DNA of 64,000 nucleotides from Astropecten irregularis (lineage: Eukaryota; Echinodermata; Asteroidea; Paxillosida; Astropectinidae). Where the stretch lies: contig OZ020262.1 in the NCBI GenBank assembly GCA_963971285.1, positions 7,163,036 to 7,227,035 on the forward strand. Direction: 5' to 3'. Numbering within the stretch: position 1 is the stretch's first letter; every line of letters begins with the position of its first letter. A model generated the notes under the pieces. It was not told the DNA's origin, did not search any database, and saw only the letters and a list, made by a program, of their open reading frames with translations. Positions 44,980 through 57,500 of this stretch are shown one piece after another. The translations under genes were made by a program, and so were the position numbers.

Positions 44980-45475
44980 CCGGTCTGAACCGGTTCTGCC
45001 CAGACTGGATCAGGTTTGTCTGAGCTTGCTAAGAAATTAATGGGAATGGTTTAGAAGTACTGGTCTCAGCACCAGTTGGAACTGGTTCTTTGAAAACTTG
45101 GTTAACACTCTAATTAAAACCATGAAAACTGTACTGGTTTGGAATAAGTACCGGTCTACACCAGTTTAAACTGGTTCAAAGGGAGTCCGGTCAAATCCGG
45201 TCTCAACTGGTTAACAACTGCATATAAATGGTATGATTATCAAAAGTACTGGTGAACCTCAGTCTGAACTTGCTCAATGTGAACGGGATCAAGTCCAGTC
45301 TGAACCGGTTTGGAACTGGATATGAACGATAGAAGTACTGGTCTAAACCAGTCTGAACTGGTTTAATGAATACAATGCACATGCGAGGCCTAGCTTGGGT
45401 ATTCCTGCACCCACAAACGTCAAGAAGTACTGGTCTTCACCAGATAGAACCAGATTGAACCGGTCAGACCCGCGA
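44980..45475. repeat. Degenerate ACTGGTCT/AACCGGTT repeat array in myosin 3' region
   Basis: Many imperfect copies of AAGTACTGGTCTNAACCAG and GTCTGAACTGGTT over ~500 bases immediately after the myosin stop. Both orientations of ACCAGT/ACTGGT occur, so local hairpins are possible. Confidence 0.75.
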
Positions 45476-45489
45476 CCTGCGTAGACATT

Positions 45490-45576
45490 TTACTTGCGAT
45501 TGTTGGCTCTTTGCTTGTTCATGTTTGTCAACATCTGGCTGATGTAGGAAGTCAAAAGGTCATCCATCTTGTAACC
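45490..45576 (-). CDS. MYO7A: Myosin VII exon 42 (C-terminus, stop)
   Basis: [20 protein letters not shown] then KQRANNRK and TAA (complement of 45492-45490). This matches the conserved class VII C-terminus. Confidence 0.95.
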   Translation of the reverse strand, partial: GYKMDDLLTSYISQMLTNMNKQRANNRK

Positions 45577-48500
45577 CTAGAAACAGAAAAATCAAACTCA
45601 AAACTCGAACTCGAAAACTCAAAACAAACTCAAAAACTCAAAGTAGAAAACTCAGAATTCAAAAACTCAAAACTCAAAACTCAAACATTCGAAACACAAA
45701 AACTCGGAACTCAAAACTAGAAAATTTGAAAACTGGAAATTTGAAAAGTCAAAATGCAAAACTCAAATTCTTGAAAGCTAACAACTTGAAAACATGCTAT
45801 AAACTTGAAGAATAAAAAACTCAAATTTGAAAACTTGGGAACTCAAAGCTCCCAACATTCTGAACTTGAAAAGTCAAACTTCAAAAACTCAAAACTCAAC
45901 AATAATGAAAATCAAGAAAGAGTTTTTCTTACCAAGGAAGTCTCACAAAGTAGCTTGGTCCCTCTGACTAGGTTGCCAATGGTCATGTGGAAGTATGTGT
46001 TGCCACTGCTCCAGTTGGAGATCTTGGTGAAAGAGTACGTGGCCAGGGTCTCCTGCTCAACCAAACACAAACAAAACAAGTCACTGAAAGGAGAATTCGA
46101 ACCTGCGACCTCTGGAATGCAGTACCGGTGCTCTACCAACTCCGATGTTTCATCTATCCTAGCTTGTGTCAATGTTCACTGATTCTGTTTTTTATGTAAT
46201 TTTTCAGGATGTGGATGGGTCTGAATGGAAGGGACTGAGCGATGAGGGTCAGGGTTGAATCATGTCTGAACGTACCTTGCTCCGAGGGTCAATCAGGTTG
46301 ACTCCCAGCTTGTTGATGGCAATCAGGAGAATCTCTGGCATGGTAGGCTCCGAGGTTTGCTGTCAATGAAAAAGAAAGCCAACAGTCAGTACATTCCAGT
46401 ACATTCGGGGAAGTTTACTGAAACGTAACGAGCAGAGAAGTTTACTGAGCACAAACAAGAGAAACATCTTGCCAGTCCATGAAGGACGGAAGCGGGAACG
46501 CAGAGGCACAAACACTGACTTACCCTAACTTCAAAGAATGCCGAGCCGAACGTGGGCCACCGGTAGACGATCTTCAGGAATGCTATCTTGGCTTCATCCC
46601 GGGACTTGCCCGAGTGTCTGTTGTAGGCAGCCACTATGGCCTGTTGGAAGAGAACAAGAGGAGGACCGTGATTCTTGTGTCCTTAAGGCAGGCACTTTGC
46701 AGTGTACTTCTCTCCGAGATAATTAAAAGAATGGACCACCTAGTCACTGCTTGATGTTGAAAAGATTAACTTGATCAGTTGACACAGTTTAACTGAAGCT
46801 TGGGTCTCTCTACCTGATGCCTCAAGGAAGTGGTCATTCTTTGTCCGGCCAGGTGGCTGATCATTTCTTTGTCTTTCTGTTCACTCACCCTCTTCCAGTC
46901 CTCCGGGGACATACTCCGGATCATATCAGCCGGCAGGAGTTCCTTCATCATCCTAGGGATGTTCTGGAACTCGGACTTGTCGTCGCCGCAGCGCACACGG
47001 TACTGGAGGGCGGCCAGCTGGGCTGCCTCCTCCTTGGAGGCCTTGTGGTAGCCTCGCAGGAGCTTGGGCATCTCCTGGTGGTAGTGGAAGATGACGTCGG
47101 CGTTGGGGTCCCGTCCTGGTACCGTGTTGGTCCACAGCTTCTTCATGAAGAAGACCTGGTAGGTCAGGACTGGCATGGAGCCTGCAAAACGTTTCATGCA
47201 GACGTCAGCTAATTGGCAATAACCTTCCTAATTAACGGAGAGAAACTTTAATGCTGGTTGGGCCCAGCCTCTGAAAAGGCCCAAGTTTGTCAGCCCTGGG
47301 GTCGATTTCACGAAGTCCTACAATCGATAGTAATTCGAGTTACGAAGAATAACTTGTCATATCCTGGTAATCCTGCATAGGGCTGCAATGCATCATAAGT
47401 CCTACGATTGATAGTAAGTTACGATGAGTTTGGAGAAATCGAGCCCTGAACTTCTCTACGATAGAGCTTAGAATCAATAAGGCCTGGCTTCTGGAAACTG
47501 TCCATGATCAATGAAGACTCATTCTGTCAATCAAATTAGCAGCAACTCTGATCCAGGACAGCAGGTACTTTAAGTTGACAGTTCAAGGCTAGGGATTATA
47601 GAAGCCCAACAGTCCAGGCCTAGCCTGTCTTTTTTGTGGCCGTGCCCAACCGGTATTTAAGTTTCTTTTCCATAGCGAAAATGAATTTAGAATGAAATTA
47701 CTGCCTTGAAAGCAATCTAACCTTCCCTTGTCATTCATCTCTGATCGTTTCAAGTTAACTTAAGACCTACCTTCACGGCTGGGTCTTGCTTTACGAATCC
47801 AGTCCGTCAGATGACGCACAAAGTCAAAGAAGAAATCACCCTCGGGAACGCTGATCACTGGAAATAAAATTACGAGAAAATAAACTCACAAATCAAAGAC
47901 AAATGAAGTCTTTGCTCTCTCACAAAATTTATTGTAAATTTGACTAACATCCCGTTCCCTCCGACTGGACAAACAAATTTCTTCAGGAGAAGTTTGGATA
48001 CCTTTGTCGGCGATCTTGACAAACAGGCTGAACCCTTCCGAGGATTTCAGTCGCAGTCGCTGGCCGATGTTCTGGCAGAAGTCCTTGGCCCTCGTGCCGG
48101 AGTCCACCTCAAAGGCCTGGATACAGGGATGAAAATTGTAGCAACTCTGTGAAAGGCTAGGGCTTGGGCTAGTGACGGACCACCCTCCAATGGTGTATAG
48201 CTTGGCTTTGGCTTTGTATCCAATGATGCTTAGGCGATATCCAAATCACCAGGCTGAGGCTTGAAATTACACACGAGTCTATGAGAAGTGGCTGCAGCTG
48301 CTACCATAGACTTATGTGCACATTTAAGCCATAGCCGCATAATTCCATCTACATGCTTTAATGGCTCAGTGCGCCACCAATGAGGGCGCCATATGTAATA
48401 ATGTGTTACATATAATTACGATACTGGATGGCACAATACAGTTGCTTCCATATATATTAATTTGTCAGAGTCGCAGTTGTAACCCCTGCTTTCCGATGGG

Positions 48501-51500
48501 AATGTTCCATAGATTGGGTCAATAGCTTGGGGTCATGAAGTCACTAAGGGTCAACGTACCTCGTCAGTGTCATCAGGGAAGTAGACCTTGTGGAAGATCT
48601 GCGTGGTCTTGTGTTGGATGGCCTCCACCTCCACGAGATGGGGCGGGTACTTGCGCTGGCCGTAGCGGATGGTCTTCTGCAGCCGATGCAGACAGTCGGC
48701 TGCCAGGTTGTTGGTGCCGGACCTGAGGAACTTGGTGACCTCTGGCATCAGGGTCTGACTGCAAGCGAAGATCCCCGTCACCAGCCACATCAACTCCCAA
48801 CCTCGCTCCTCACTCAACCTATAAACCAGACAAGCCCCAAATAATACAACACCACTGGCTTTTCTAGACAAAGATTTTGGTACCTAAGGCACTAAAAATC
48901 AATCTGCTCGAGGTGGAAGAATCAGAATGCCCCTAGAGTGCCAAATGCTACAACTTTTGTAAGACAATGAAATGGCTTCCTACTTTTTGATGTCTCTTTC
49001 ATCCTTCAAAAAAAAAAAGTAAACTAGTAATTTATTTCTTCAATGCTTGGAGTTGGGAGGGCCTGACGTTTCGATCCCAGCAGGATCTTTCTCAAAGCCA
49101 AAATGACGAGAGGACAATAATGTGCAAGTATGACGATGCACATAAATGGATGAGAGGATCAGGACAAAGGGGGACAGAGTGACCAGGGAAACATGAAAAG
49201 CACGTATTTCTTCCTCTAAATCTCTGGAAAAGCACTCTGAAATCCACCTACTTGAGTCTGTTATCGGTGAGCTGCTTGATGACCTGGCAATATATCTCAT
49301 CCTTGAGCGGTTCGTTCTTCAACGGCGACTCGAAGATCTTGTCCGTGAGGTCGTTGCCGTGACGGTAGGACCTCTTGGTCGGGAAGTCGCCCATGTACTT
49401 CAGGATAGGTACAGAGTGGTCAAGGAATTTTCATGGAGGATGTTGGAGGTGGGTAGAATTGTAAGTCACATGGAGTGACGAACACATCAAATCCAACCTT
49501 TGTTGGGGCACTTGATGTGTTAGGTACACCAAGGAAAGTGCGGCACCATGGGCACCAAGGCAATGACCAGGGGCACCGTAGTCATTTGTCTAAAATATCT
49601 ATGTTTCATCAAACAAAACAAAACTTTGAAAGGAAGGAAACTTGGTCTGAAATTTTGTCGGGAAAAGGTTAATTTTTTTAAACTGCAGAATTGCAAAGGA
49701 TATCTTCGAAGGCATCGCAGGCTTGCTGTGCTAGCTCAGGGTTGTTGAGAAGCTTCTTGAGCAGAGGCTGACGAATCTGTTCCTTGGTGTGGCTCCACAG
49801 GTTATCCTGAAAAAGGATGAGAGTTAAAAGAAGGGGGCTTAGCGATGGCTTCTTGGTCGTGGTAAAGAAGACAGTGATGAAGGGAGTTAGAGTGATTCAT
49901 GGACGCTTACCCTGGTGCGGCGTTTGACGGCTCGGCTGAGGGTGCGCTTGGGAGGCGGTCTGAAGTGATCGATGGCAAACTCCTCCAGAGTGTGCTGGTG
50001 CTGATGCGGCTCGCCGTTCTTCATGGCCTCCTCGTGAGAAGCCAACATCCTGTCGGACATCTCCTGGGGTTGCATGGTGAACAGAGCCTGGAAGGTTGGG
50101 GAGGGAAAGAGGAGAGGAACAACATGGTCAATAAGACAGCTTAGGATTACATCTGAGAGGAACAGGGGAGAAGGCCTTGGTAAGAGTCTTGAGGTCGATC
50201 GGTCGGGGTATACTCACCACGATCTCCGCTGCTGGCTTGGTGGTTGTGGGAAGGACGTAGACACACTCGGTGGGGAAGTCCCCTTTGCGGCCGGTCCGGT
50301 CGTTCTCACCATAGCACCAGCCACTCTCCATCAGTGCGTCCCCATTCTCCTGCTCCAAGATGATCAGGTCCCCCCGCTGGAAGCTGAGGAAGGACGACCC
50401 TTGACCTGAAGGATAAAGGTTTCAAGTTTCAAGTCACAATCCCGTCCAGGTAAAGGAATACAATAGGCATTTGCTGAGTAAATCCTGCTAACCTTAAAGT
50501 GTTTCCAACCTCAACTCCTATTCTGCAAGGTTTTTTGAGCTAAAATCTCTGAGAATCTAACAAGATCTCTTTTATCTTTGAAACTGGCAAAGACCTTCAA
50601 CTCGGAAAATTGTTAAAAGGCCCTACAAAGGATCATCAAGTTCCGTGGGCACTACCCAGGGATTCTTTGGGAAGTCATGGCATCTAGCGCAGAGCTCGAC
50701 AAATTTATAAAATAACTGGTAGCCCACCGGACTACCACACCTTGAAATCTGGTAGCCCAGTGCTTTAAACTGGTAGTCCTACCATCCAACCATTTAAAAC
50801 AAAAAAAATGTAAAACAAATTCTTAGTTTGATCATATTCCTTATCATGATTTTTTTTTCTTCTTGTCAGATGGGGCACTAGGCCTACCACACACAAAAAA
50901 AGTTTCAAAAATTAGCGGTTGCCCGAGCTCCGATTTATAAAAATGAATGATAGCGCTATATTGCGCACGTGTTGATAATGTGCACGATCAATGGATGCAT
51001 AGCGATGTAGGAGTGTGTAAAACATGCTACAACGATCGTTGCGCCGACGTATACAATCAGTTTCTGGTCTCGATCTTCGTGCGTGTTTGGGAATCTTGCG
51101 ATGATTTGGTGCCGGCAACCTTACAGAATATTCAGTCAGAATCGTTCATAACTTGCTCAGCGCGATATGTCACATTTATTACCGAAAAAACCTGCATTGA
51201 AGCAGGCCGAAATCCACGGACCACGGTACCGAGCGCGACTTGATTGCATGCACCAAATACACACATTGTACGTGCGACATGTAGGCTTCCACTTCCGGCC
51301 CGATTGCGAATTGGCGACTGTGTACAGGTGCATAACGTATGCTTTGAATGGTGCGGCGCGGATAGACATCGTGGAATTTTCTGGATGCAATTCTGCTGCT
51401 GCATGGACCGGGCCAACACGGCCACGTGGTGTGCATGCGGTGTGCAGGATGCATCGTACGCGATATGTTTACGTATTCTTTCGAGCGATCGTCCTTTCGG

Positions 51501-54500
51501 TAAGTTCAGTAACTATAATAAGTACGTGTTTGCGAAAAAATGGTAGTCCGGCGGGCTCTTCCCCCAGAAACTCTGGTTGCCCGGCGGCCTCGCGTGGTTG
51601 TCCCGGGCGTCCGGGCCCGGGATTTGTCGAGCTCTGTAGCGACCGTACCTTGGTCTGGGTTATCTTGGAGGGCGACCACATAGCGGGATTTCTTCTTCAT
51701 GCCTTCCAGGAAGAAGACAATGAGGTCGCGGATGTCCTCGGCGTTGGAGGAGGTGAAGGTGTACTCGTCTCCTTTGACGGTCAGCAACGTGAAACTCTGA
51801 CCATGTAGCTTGCCCGTCCTGGAAAGGGGAAACATAACAAAATGTGAGCTACAAGGATCTGGACCACTGGCAGCAAGGTCAAGTCACTCTTCAGGACTAA
51901 GGTTATTTCCTAGTTTTGGTAAGGTCACCTTCTTTTGAATGATTACAGAATTCAGACAACTGTCACAACTTTGGTTGGAATTTGACATGGTTCAATGGCG
52001 CATCACCCATGATGCATTGCATTACCCATGATGCATTGCATTACCCATAATGCTGTGCATTACCCACAATGCATCCCTTACCTGCTGCTAGACACCTGGG
52101 TGATCTCAGGGAAGGACAGTTCCAGCAGCACTTGCTCCAGATCGTCCACGACGTACACCCCGGTCCAGTTGACGGCGACGATCACATCGTTCTTCGGCAG
52201 GCTGGGTCCCGAGAACTTGAAGGCCTCGTAGAAGCGTGAAAAGAGCAGCGGCCACTTGAAACGGGCATAGTTCACCACGTCCTCCTTCACACGCATCTTG
52301 TCAACATACTCCTTGACATAGTAGCTCTGCGAAGCAAACATTCAAATAAAGTTATAAGATATAAGATGGATGACTGAAAGGATCAAAGACCAATCAAACA
52401 GGCAGACCAACGAAAGGACTTACGTTTCGGAGCTCATTCATGACCATCTGGTGCCAGCGCTCTAAGGTCTTGGAGCCCGTCATTGAGCTGTCTGGGATGT
52501 ACGTAGGCAGGAGGTTCATGAGCCTGTCGTAGATCATGTCCCCGCCGTAATCCACGTAGTACTGCTGGGCTGCGATGCCTGCCAAGTCGGCATCCTGAGT
52601 TTGGATGAAAAAAAAGACAAGTTTATGGTCTTGGAAATTTCTCTTCTCGCGGCATGTTCTGGACGCAAGTTAAGGTATGAAATGGAACACAATCTTGCGT
52701 GTTCTTTTACTTTTATTTCGCTTGAAATTCTCACCTTGTCACATCTGTACTCCCCGAATTTGATCCCTCGGACGATCTGCTGGTAGATGAGGTTGGTGCC
52801 GATGGGGTCCTCCGTGGGGTCGTGCCATGGAGCGAAGATCTCCTTGCGGAAGAACAGGCGCCAGGGAGCATTACGCTCCTGGGCACCTTGTTCCTTGGCG
52901 TACTGCTCACACTGGGAGATGGCGTCCATGACGTGGTCCCCTCCGCTACCCAGAGATGACACCTAAATCAAAGTAGAGAGCGAGTACTCTCATGAGTCAA
53001 GACTTGGACCAAATCAAGGTTACTGTTAAGTTAGGTTTGAGAGGCAATCCCTGAGGGAATCCGAAGATAAAAGCCATGGCTTCAGAGAGTGTTCCCTTCT
53101 GTTGTCCTTTGTTTACCTTGTCGAAGAGTGCCACGTAGAGTGAGAAGCCAAATTGGTCCCGGAGGCCGATCTTGTCGGCGAGCTGGTTGCAGAGCTCCCT
53201 GGCAGTCGTGGCAGAGTCAGCCAAGAGGGTTTTGGTGGTACCGTCCATGAAGGTTATCGGCAGCATAAGGGGCTTCTTGGACTTTGTGGCCTGATGTCGA
53301 CAGAGGAAATAAAAGGCAGAGAACGTAAGTCTTAGAAAAGTGTATTCCTGGTTTTTACAGACTTTTAGTGGGCACAAAATGGCTAAGGTGCTACTTCTAG
53401 AGTTGGCCCTCCTTACCTGGAGCTCCAGCCAGCTTGGAGGCTGTGTCCTCGGTCCGTTGGCGAAGGTCCGCCGGAGCCTCTCCTCGCAGTAAGGCGCGTA
53501 GCCCGGTGGTCCTTCACTGATGAAACACCGCAGGTACTTCACAAACTACCAAAGACAACCCCAGAGAACAAAAAACACAATTCACATCAAATCCAGACAC
53601 TTTCACAAAAACTGAACTCACTTCATCTACCAAATTTTGTTGTATGGATGATAAAGGTCTTTACCCTGTCGGTCGGAGCAAAGCAGCCCACACAGAGTGA
53701 CAGAAGGATCCAGCCCCTGGCATGGCTGCTCTTGGAAGGGTTGTTTGTCAACTGCTTGCAGATCATACAGTAAATCTCATCCCTGAAAAAAAAAAAAAAA
53801 AAAAATTCACTCAAACTCACAGAAAATTTGCCAAAAAACCAATGCTCAAGCTCCTGGTTTGCTTCTCGGTTCAAATAATTTAAATAACCCATGTGACCAT
53901 CGTCTGACCAATCGGAAGCCCTGAACTATGCCGCACGATTGATCATTGACACATCCCGATGTTCATTCCTTTAAGAATCAGAAAATGAAAAACAAACAAA
54001 AACGGCAAACAAATTCCAATCCCGATTCAGAATGGAAAACAAATCATTCACTGCCAAGGGTCAAGGGACTGACCTCAGCTCCGGCCGCAGGATTCCGTGA
54101 CCAATGATGAAGTGCAGCTTCTCCAAGTTGGAGGTCGGCCGGTCGATGACCATAGTGTTGCCGTACTCCACCTCGTCCCCGTCGCGGATCCGGTCGGCAA
54201 CCTCCTGCGTGATCTTGGACTTCTTCTTCAGGGTGAGAGACACCAGTTTCTTGCGCATGGTGCTCTTATTGGCACGACCGGTACCCACTTGCATGGTCGA
54301 AGGCATCTGGAATGAACAAAACACAAGGTTTGAATGTGGGCCTGTTATGAGCATATAAAAGGGTACAGCATTGTCGATCAGTCAGTCAGACTGACCGACT
54401 GACTGATTGATTGGTTCAAGCTTACCATCCCATCATCCTTCATGTTCTCCCTTGCTTCCTCCAGTTCCTTCTTGCCTCGTGTCCTCCCGAGAGTGTTGTA

Positions 54501-57500
54501 GATCTTCGTCATGACTGACTTGCCATCCTAGAAAAGACAGAAAAACAATTTTAACCCTCAGAAACTCCCAAACCCTCCAGCTGGAGTGAAAAAGACAGAA
54601 TGACTATCTGCTTTGCTGATTTTTGTACCACAGTCATTTGGAGGATTAAGGCCATTCCGACTCAGATACAAGAAGCATGAATGGTTGTAATAAAGCTTCT
54701 TCTAGACTCTTAGAGGATCAACGATGTTGCAAGAGGAGGGTTGAAAGATGCTTACCCGATCTGCCACTGAGGCCTGGGCTTTGGGTTCGGCCAGATCGCC
54801 CATGAAACGAAGTATGGTGATCCACACAGCCATTGCAGCCTGAAACAAAATAAAAAAAGTCAGTTCCATCATAAGTCTTTGGTCTCAAAATGAAGCAAGT
54901 GAATTCTGAACAGATGCTCTAGCATTCCAGGTCATTGGTCACAGAAAATACAGAGACACTGGAGTATTACATTTTGGCTACAAATTATGCAAAAATATGA
55001 CAAATTAGTCCCACCAACCTGTCGGTCGTTCTCGTTTCGCAGGTCAAGCAGGGGTTCCTTCAAGGGTCGCTTGATGAAGGATGTGTTGGCTCCCGCCTGG
55101 AAGTAGGTGGCCGCAAACTTGGCAAACTTGTATTCGGAGATGTCCTCCTCGGACTCTGGAACAGCCGGGGCCATCATGTCATCATCCGGGCCAAATTCGA
55201 TGGCGGCCCGGCGTGACTTCTCCAAATCCTGACACAAGGAAAGGACAGCAAGATAGATATTTAACAGAGTGTGACAAGATCTCAGGACAGAGGCATCTAG
55301 AGATTGAGACACTACCAGCTTCTGAAGACCTGATGAAACAGAGGAGGTTTCTAAGCGAGTGAGGCAACCAACCTTTTGAGGCAACCAGCCTCTTGAGACA
55401 ACCAGTGTCTTGAGACTTGGTTAAAAGAGAGGAGGAAAGTAGAGATAAAAAGAACTAGTGCCTGGCAAGATGTCAGGACAGAGGCACAAGGGAGAGTGAA
55501 GTTTAACCACTAGACTTTAGAGCCTCACCTCAAATCCTCTGGGTCCTCTGGCCTGTTGGCCGTCATCGTCAAAGGTTCCAAAGAGGTCGTCCACAACATC
55601 GGCTGTTGACTGCTCCGTGTTGCGCTTCCTCTCGGCCTCCTCGATGGCTGCCATCTTGGCGATGCGCTCCTGTTCCTCCTCCTGTTCCCGTCTCAGGTCA
55701 GCTTCTTCCATCTCCTGGATTCGCTGTTGCATTCTGCGCTCTGCTTCCTCCTACAGTCATAGAGAACAAAAAATCAGATTAGATCAGGTCTGAGCTTGAG
55801 GTCAAATTCAGAAGAAAAACATTTTGAACTTGAATCAAAAGTTATGGTCTTGATTTCAACTTGGACTTGATGGCAGAGTATATACCAGGTAAGTTTAAGT
55901 CTTGCTGGGCTTCAATCGAGACCAAACTTGAGCCCTGGTATCTTCAGTCTTGAAATCAGCTGCACTTGCAGTCCACTCGTTTTGTCCCGACATAGAGACT
56001 ACAGGCAAGGTTCACATCTTGACTGAAGCCTGGACTTGAGTCAAGCCCAAGACTGACATCAAATGTCTTGAACCCTGAATCTACAAGGTCGAGACATACC
56101 TTGGCCTTCTTGGCGCCAATCTGTTTCTTCAGCTTCTTCTCCTCCTCCAGTCGGATGCGCTCGGCCTCCTTGCGTCGCCTGTAGTCTGCCAGCTGCTTGT
56201 GGTAGACGCGGCGCTGCAGGATCATACGGAAACCAGCCTGGATCTTGACGATGCTGGACAGGTAGTGGCTGATCTCAGCACGGATCAGGAAGCCGCGACA
56301 GTGAGCCTGAAAAAGAGACCAACCAAATTTCAATTAGGCTAACCCTTCAACAACAGATGGCGCTATACAATTTATTCACAAAAATGCAGAAACGGCTACA
56401 GAGGGCGATACATTTGGAGTATAAAAACAAATCTAAATAATAATTAATACATCATGTGCTGGATCAGGTTGGATTCAAACCCACGACCTCCTGCTTACTA
56501 GTGCAGACACCATACCACTAGACCAATAAAATACTATCTAATCCGACGAATTGCAAGAGGCTTGCAAAGTACAATACTTGACGTTTGGGAATAAAAAAGG
56601 AACATAAAGTTTTAGTGAAATCCTAACAACATCAGATAAAAAGTGTTACAGAATTGAAATGAATCACAGGAACGTGACCCGTGATAAGGACTTGGGTTGT
56701 TATCATCATTGCCAACCTACCTGGAATCTGAGAAGACGTTTCCGCATGAACTGGTAGCGGTAGCTCAAGACCCTCCCACGAAGGACGGCCTGAAGACGCT
56801 GGTAACCACGCTTCATCTGGTGGTGAGGACCATGAGAGGAAAAAACAAATCAATATCTTGAAAGAATGGAAAATAAGCAAATTGTTGGCCAAAAGAAAGT
56901 CAGTTTCTACAATTTGAACAAACCAACAAAGAATGGCTGCATGTGCAGTGACTATTCCCGTCTTTTTCAACTCTCTTGGGGTATGTTTAAAGAGCTGCTT
57001 AAGCCCACAAACTGGCTTAGCACAACAATCTCTCATTAGCGGACATGGATTACCAGCTAATAGCATAATGTACACGCTGAACGGTTTAGTTTTATTTTTG
57101 CTTAGAAGGAAAATAGGCTGAGCATAATTTTGGATGACCGGACCCTGATCATAAAAAAATAGGGAACTTTTCAAAGCCCCACCTTGAGATAGCGTATCCT
57201 CTGGGCGTATTTGCGCCAGGCCTTGGCGATGATGGTGACGCTCTTCCTCATCTCCAGGAAGCGCTTGCGATAGAACCAACCCCTGAAGGTCTTCTGGATG
57301 ATGATGCATTTGCCCGTCAGGGCCTTGTCTCTCTCCTGCTCCAGGTAGAGATCGTGGGCATCCTGAGATGGACGACAAGAGGAAGAAAAAGAGGAAAGAC
57401 ATCCAGGGTGTCAGGACAAAATCTCAAGCTGAAGTGGATCCACAAGTCAGTTAAGTGTCCCCGGTTAAGAGTGAGAGCTTGAGAAGGCAGTACGCTCACA

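Larger units (their letters stand above)
39474..45489. other. Convergent 3' interval between filamin and myosin VII
   Basis: AT-rich region between the filamin stop (39473) and the myosin stop (45490). It must hold both 3' UTRs. Plus-strand AATAAA hexamers at 42042-42047 and 42793-42798 are the first ones found downstream of the filamin stop, which would imply a 2.6-3.3 kb 3' UTR. For the myosin gene, a minus-strand AATAAA is at 44434-44429, inside an inverted-repeat element. No coding exon is recognised. Repeats are listed separately at 40618, 44264 and 44980. Confidence 0.6.

Noticed and set aside
45511-45720. 69-residue plus-strand Lys/Ser-rich frame
   Set aside because: Generated by the AACTCAAA satellite and antisense to the last myosin exon.
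46085-46155. Possible tRNA gene on the minus strand
   Set aside because: A- and B-box-like motifs exist, but a cloverleaf with paired acceptor stem cannot be drawn; SINE origin is preferred.
46817-47212. 131-residue plus-strand frame opposite myosin exon 38
   Set aside because: Antisense shadow of a well-supported FERM-domain exon.
47985-48002. Second U12-type donor after myosin exon 36 (GTATCC)
   Set aside because: Only GTATCC matches; the following bases are AAAC rather than CTTT, and the branch region lacks a clear TTCCTTAAC match. Treated as an ordinary GT-AG intron.
51167-51808. 213-residue plus-strand open frame
   Set aside because: Spans a non-coding mobile element and then runs antisense through myosin exon 30. 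The composition follows the CG-rich element, with no transposase motif.
56632-57402. 256-residue minus-strand open frame
   Set aside because: Reads out of frame through myosin exons 16 and 17 and the intron between them. The correct frame carries the IQ motifs.
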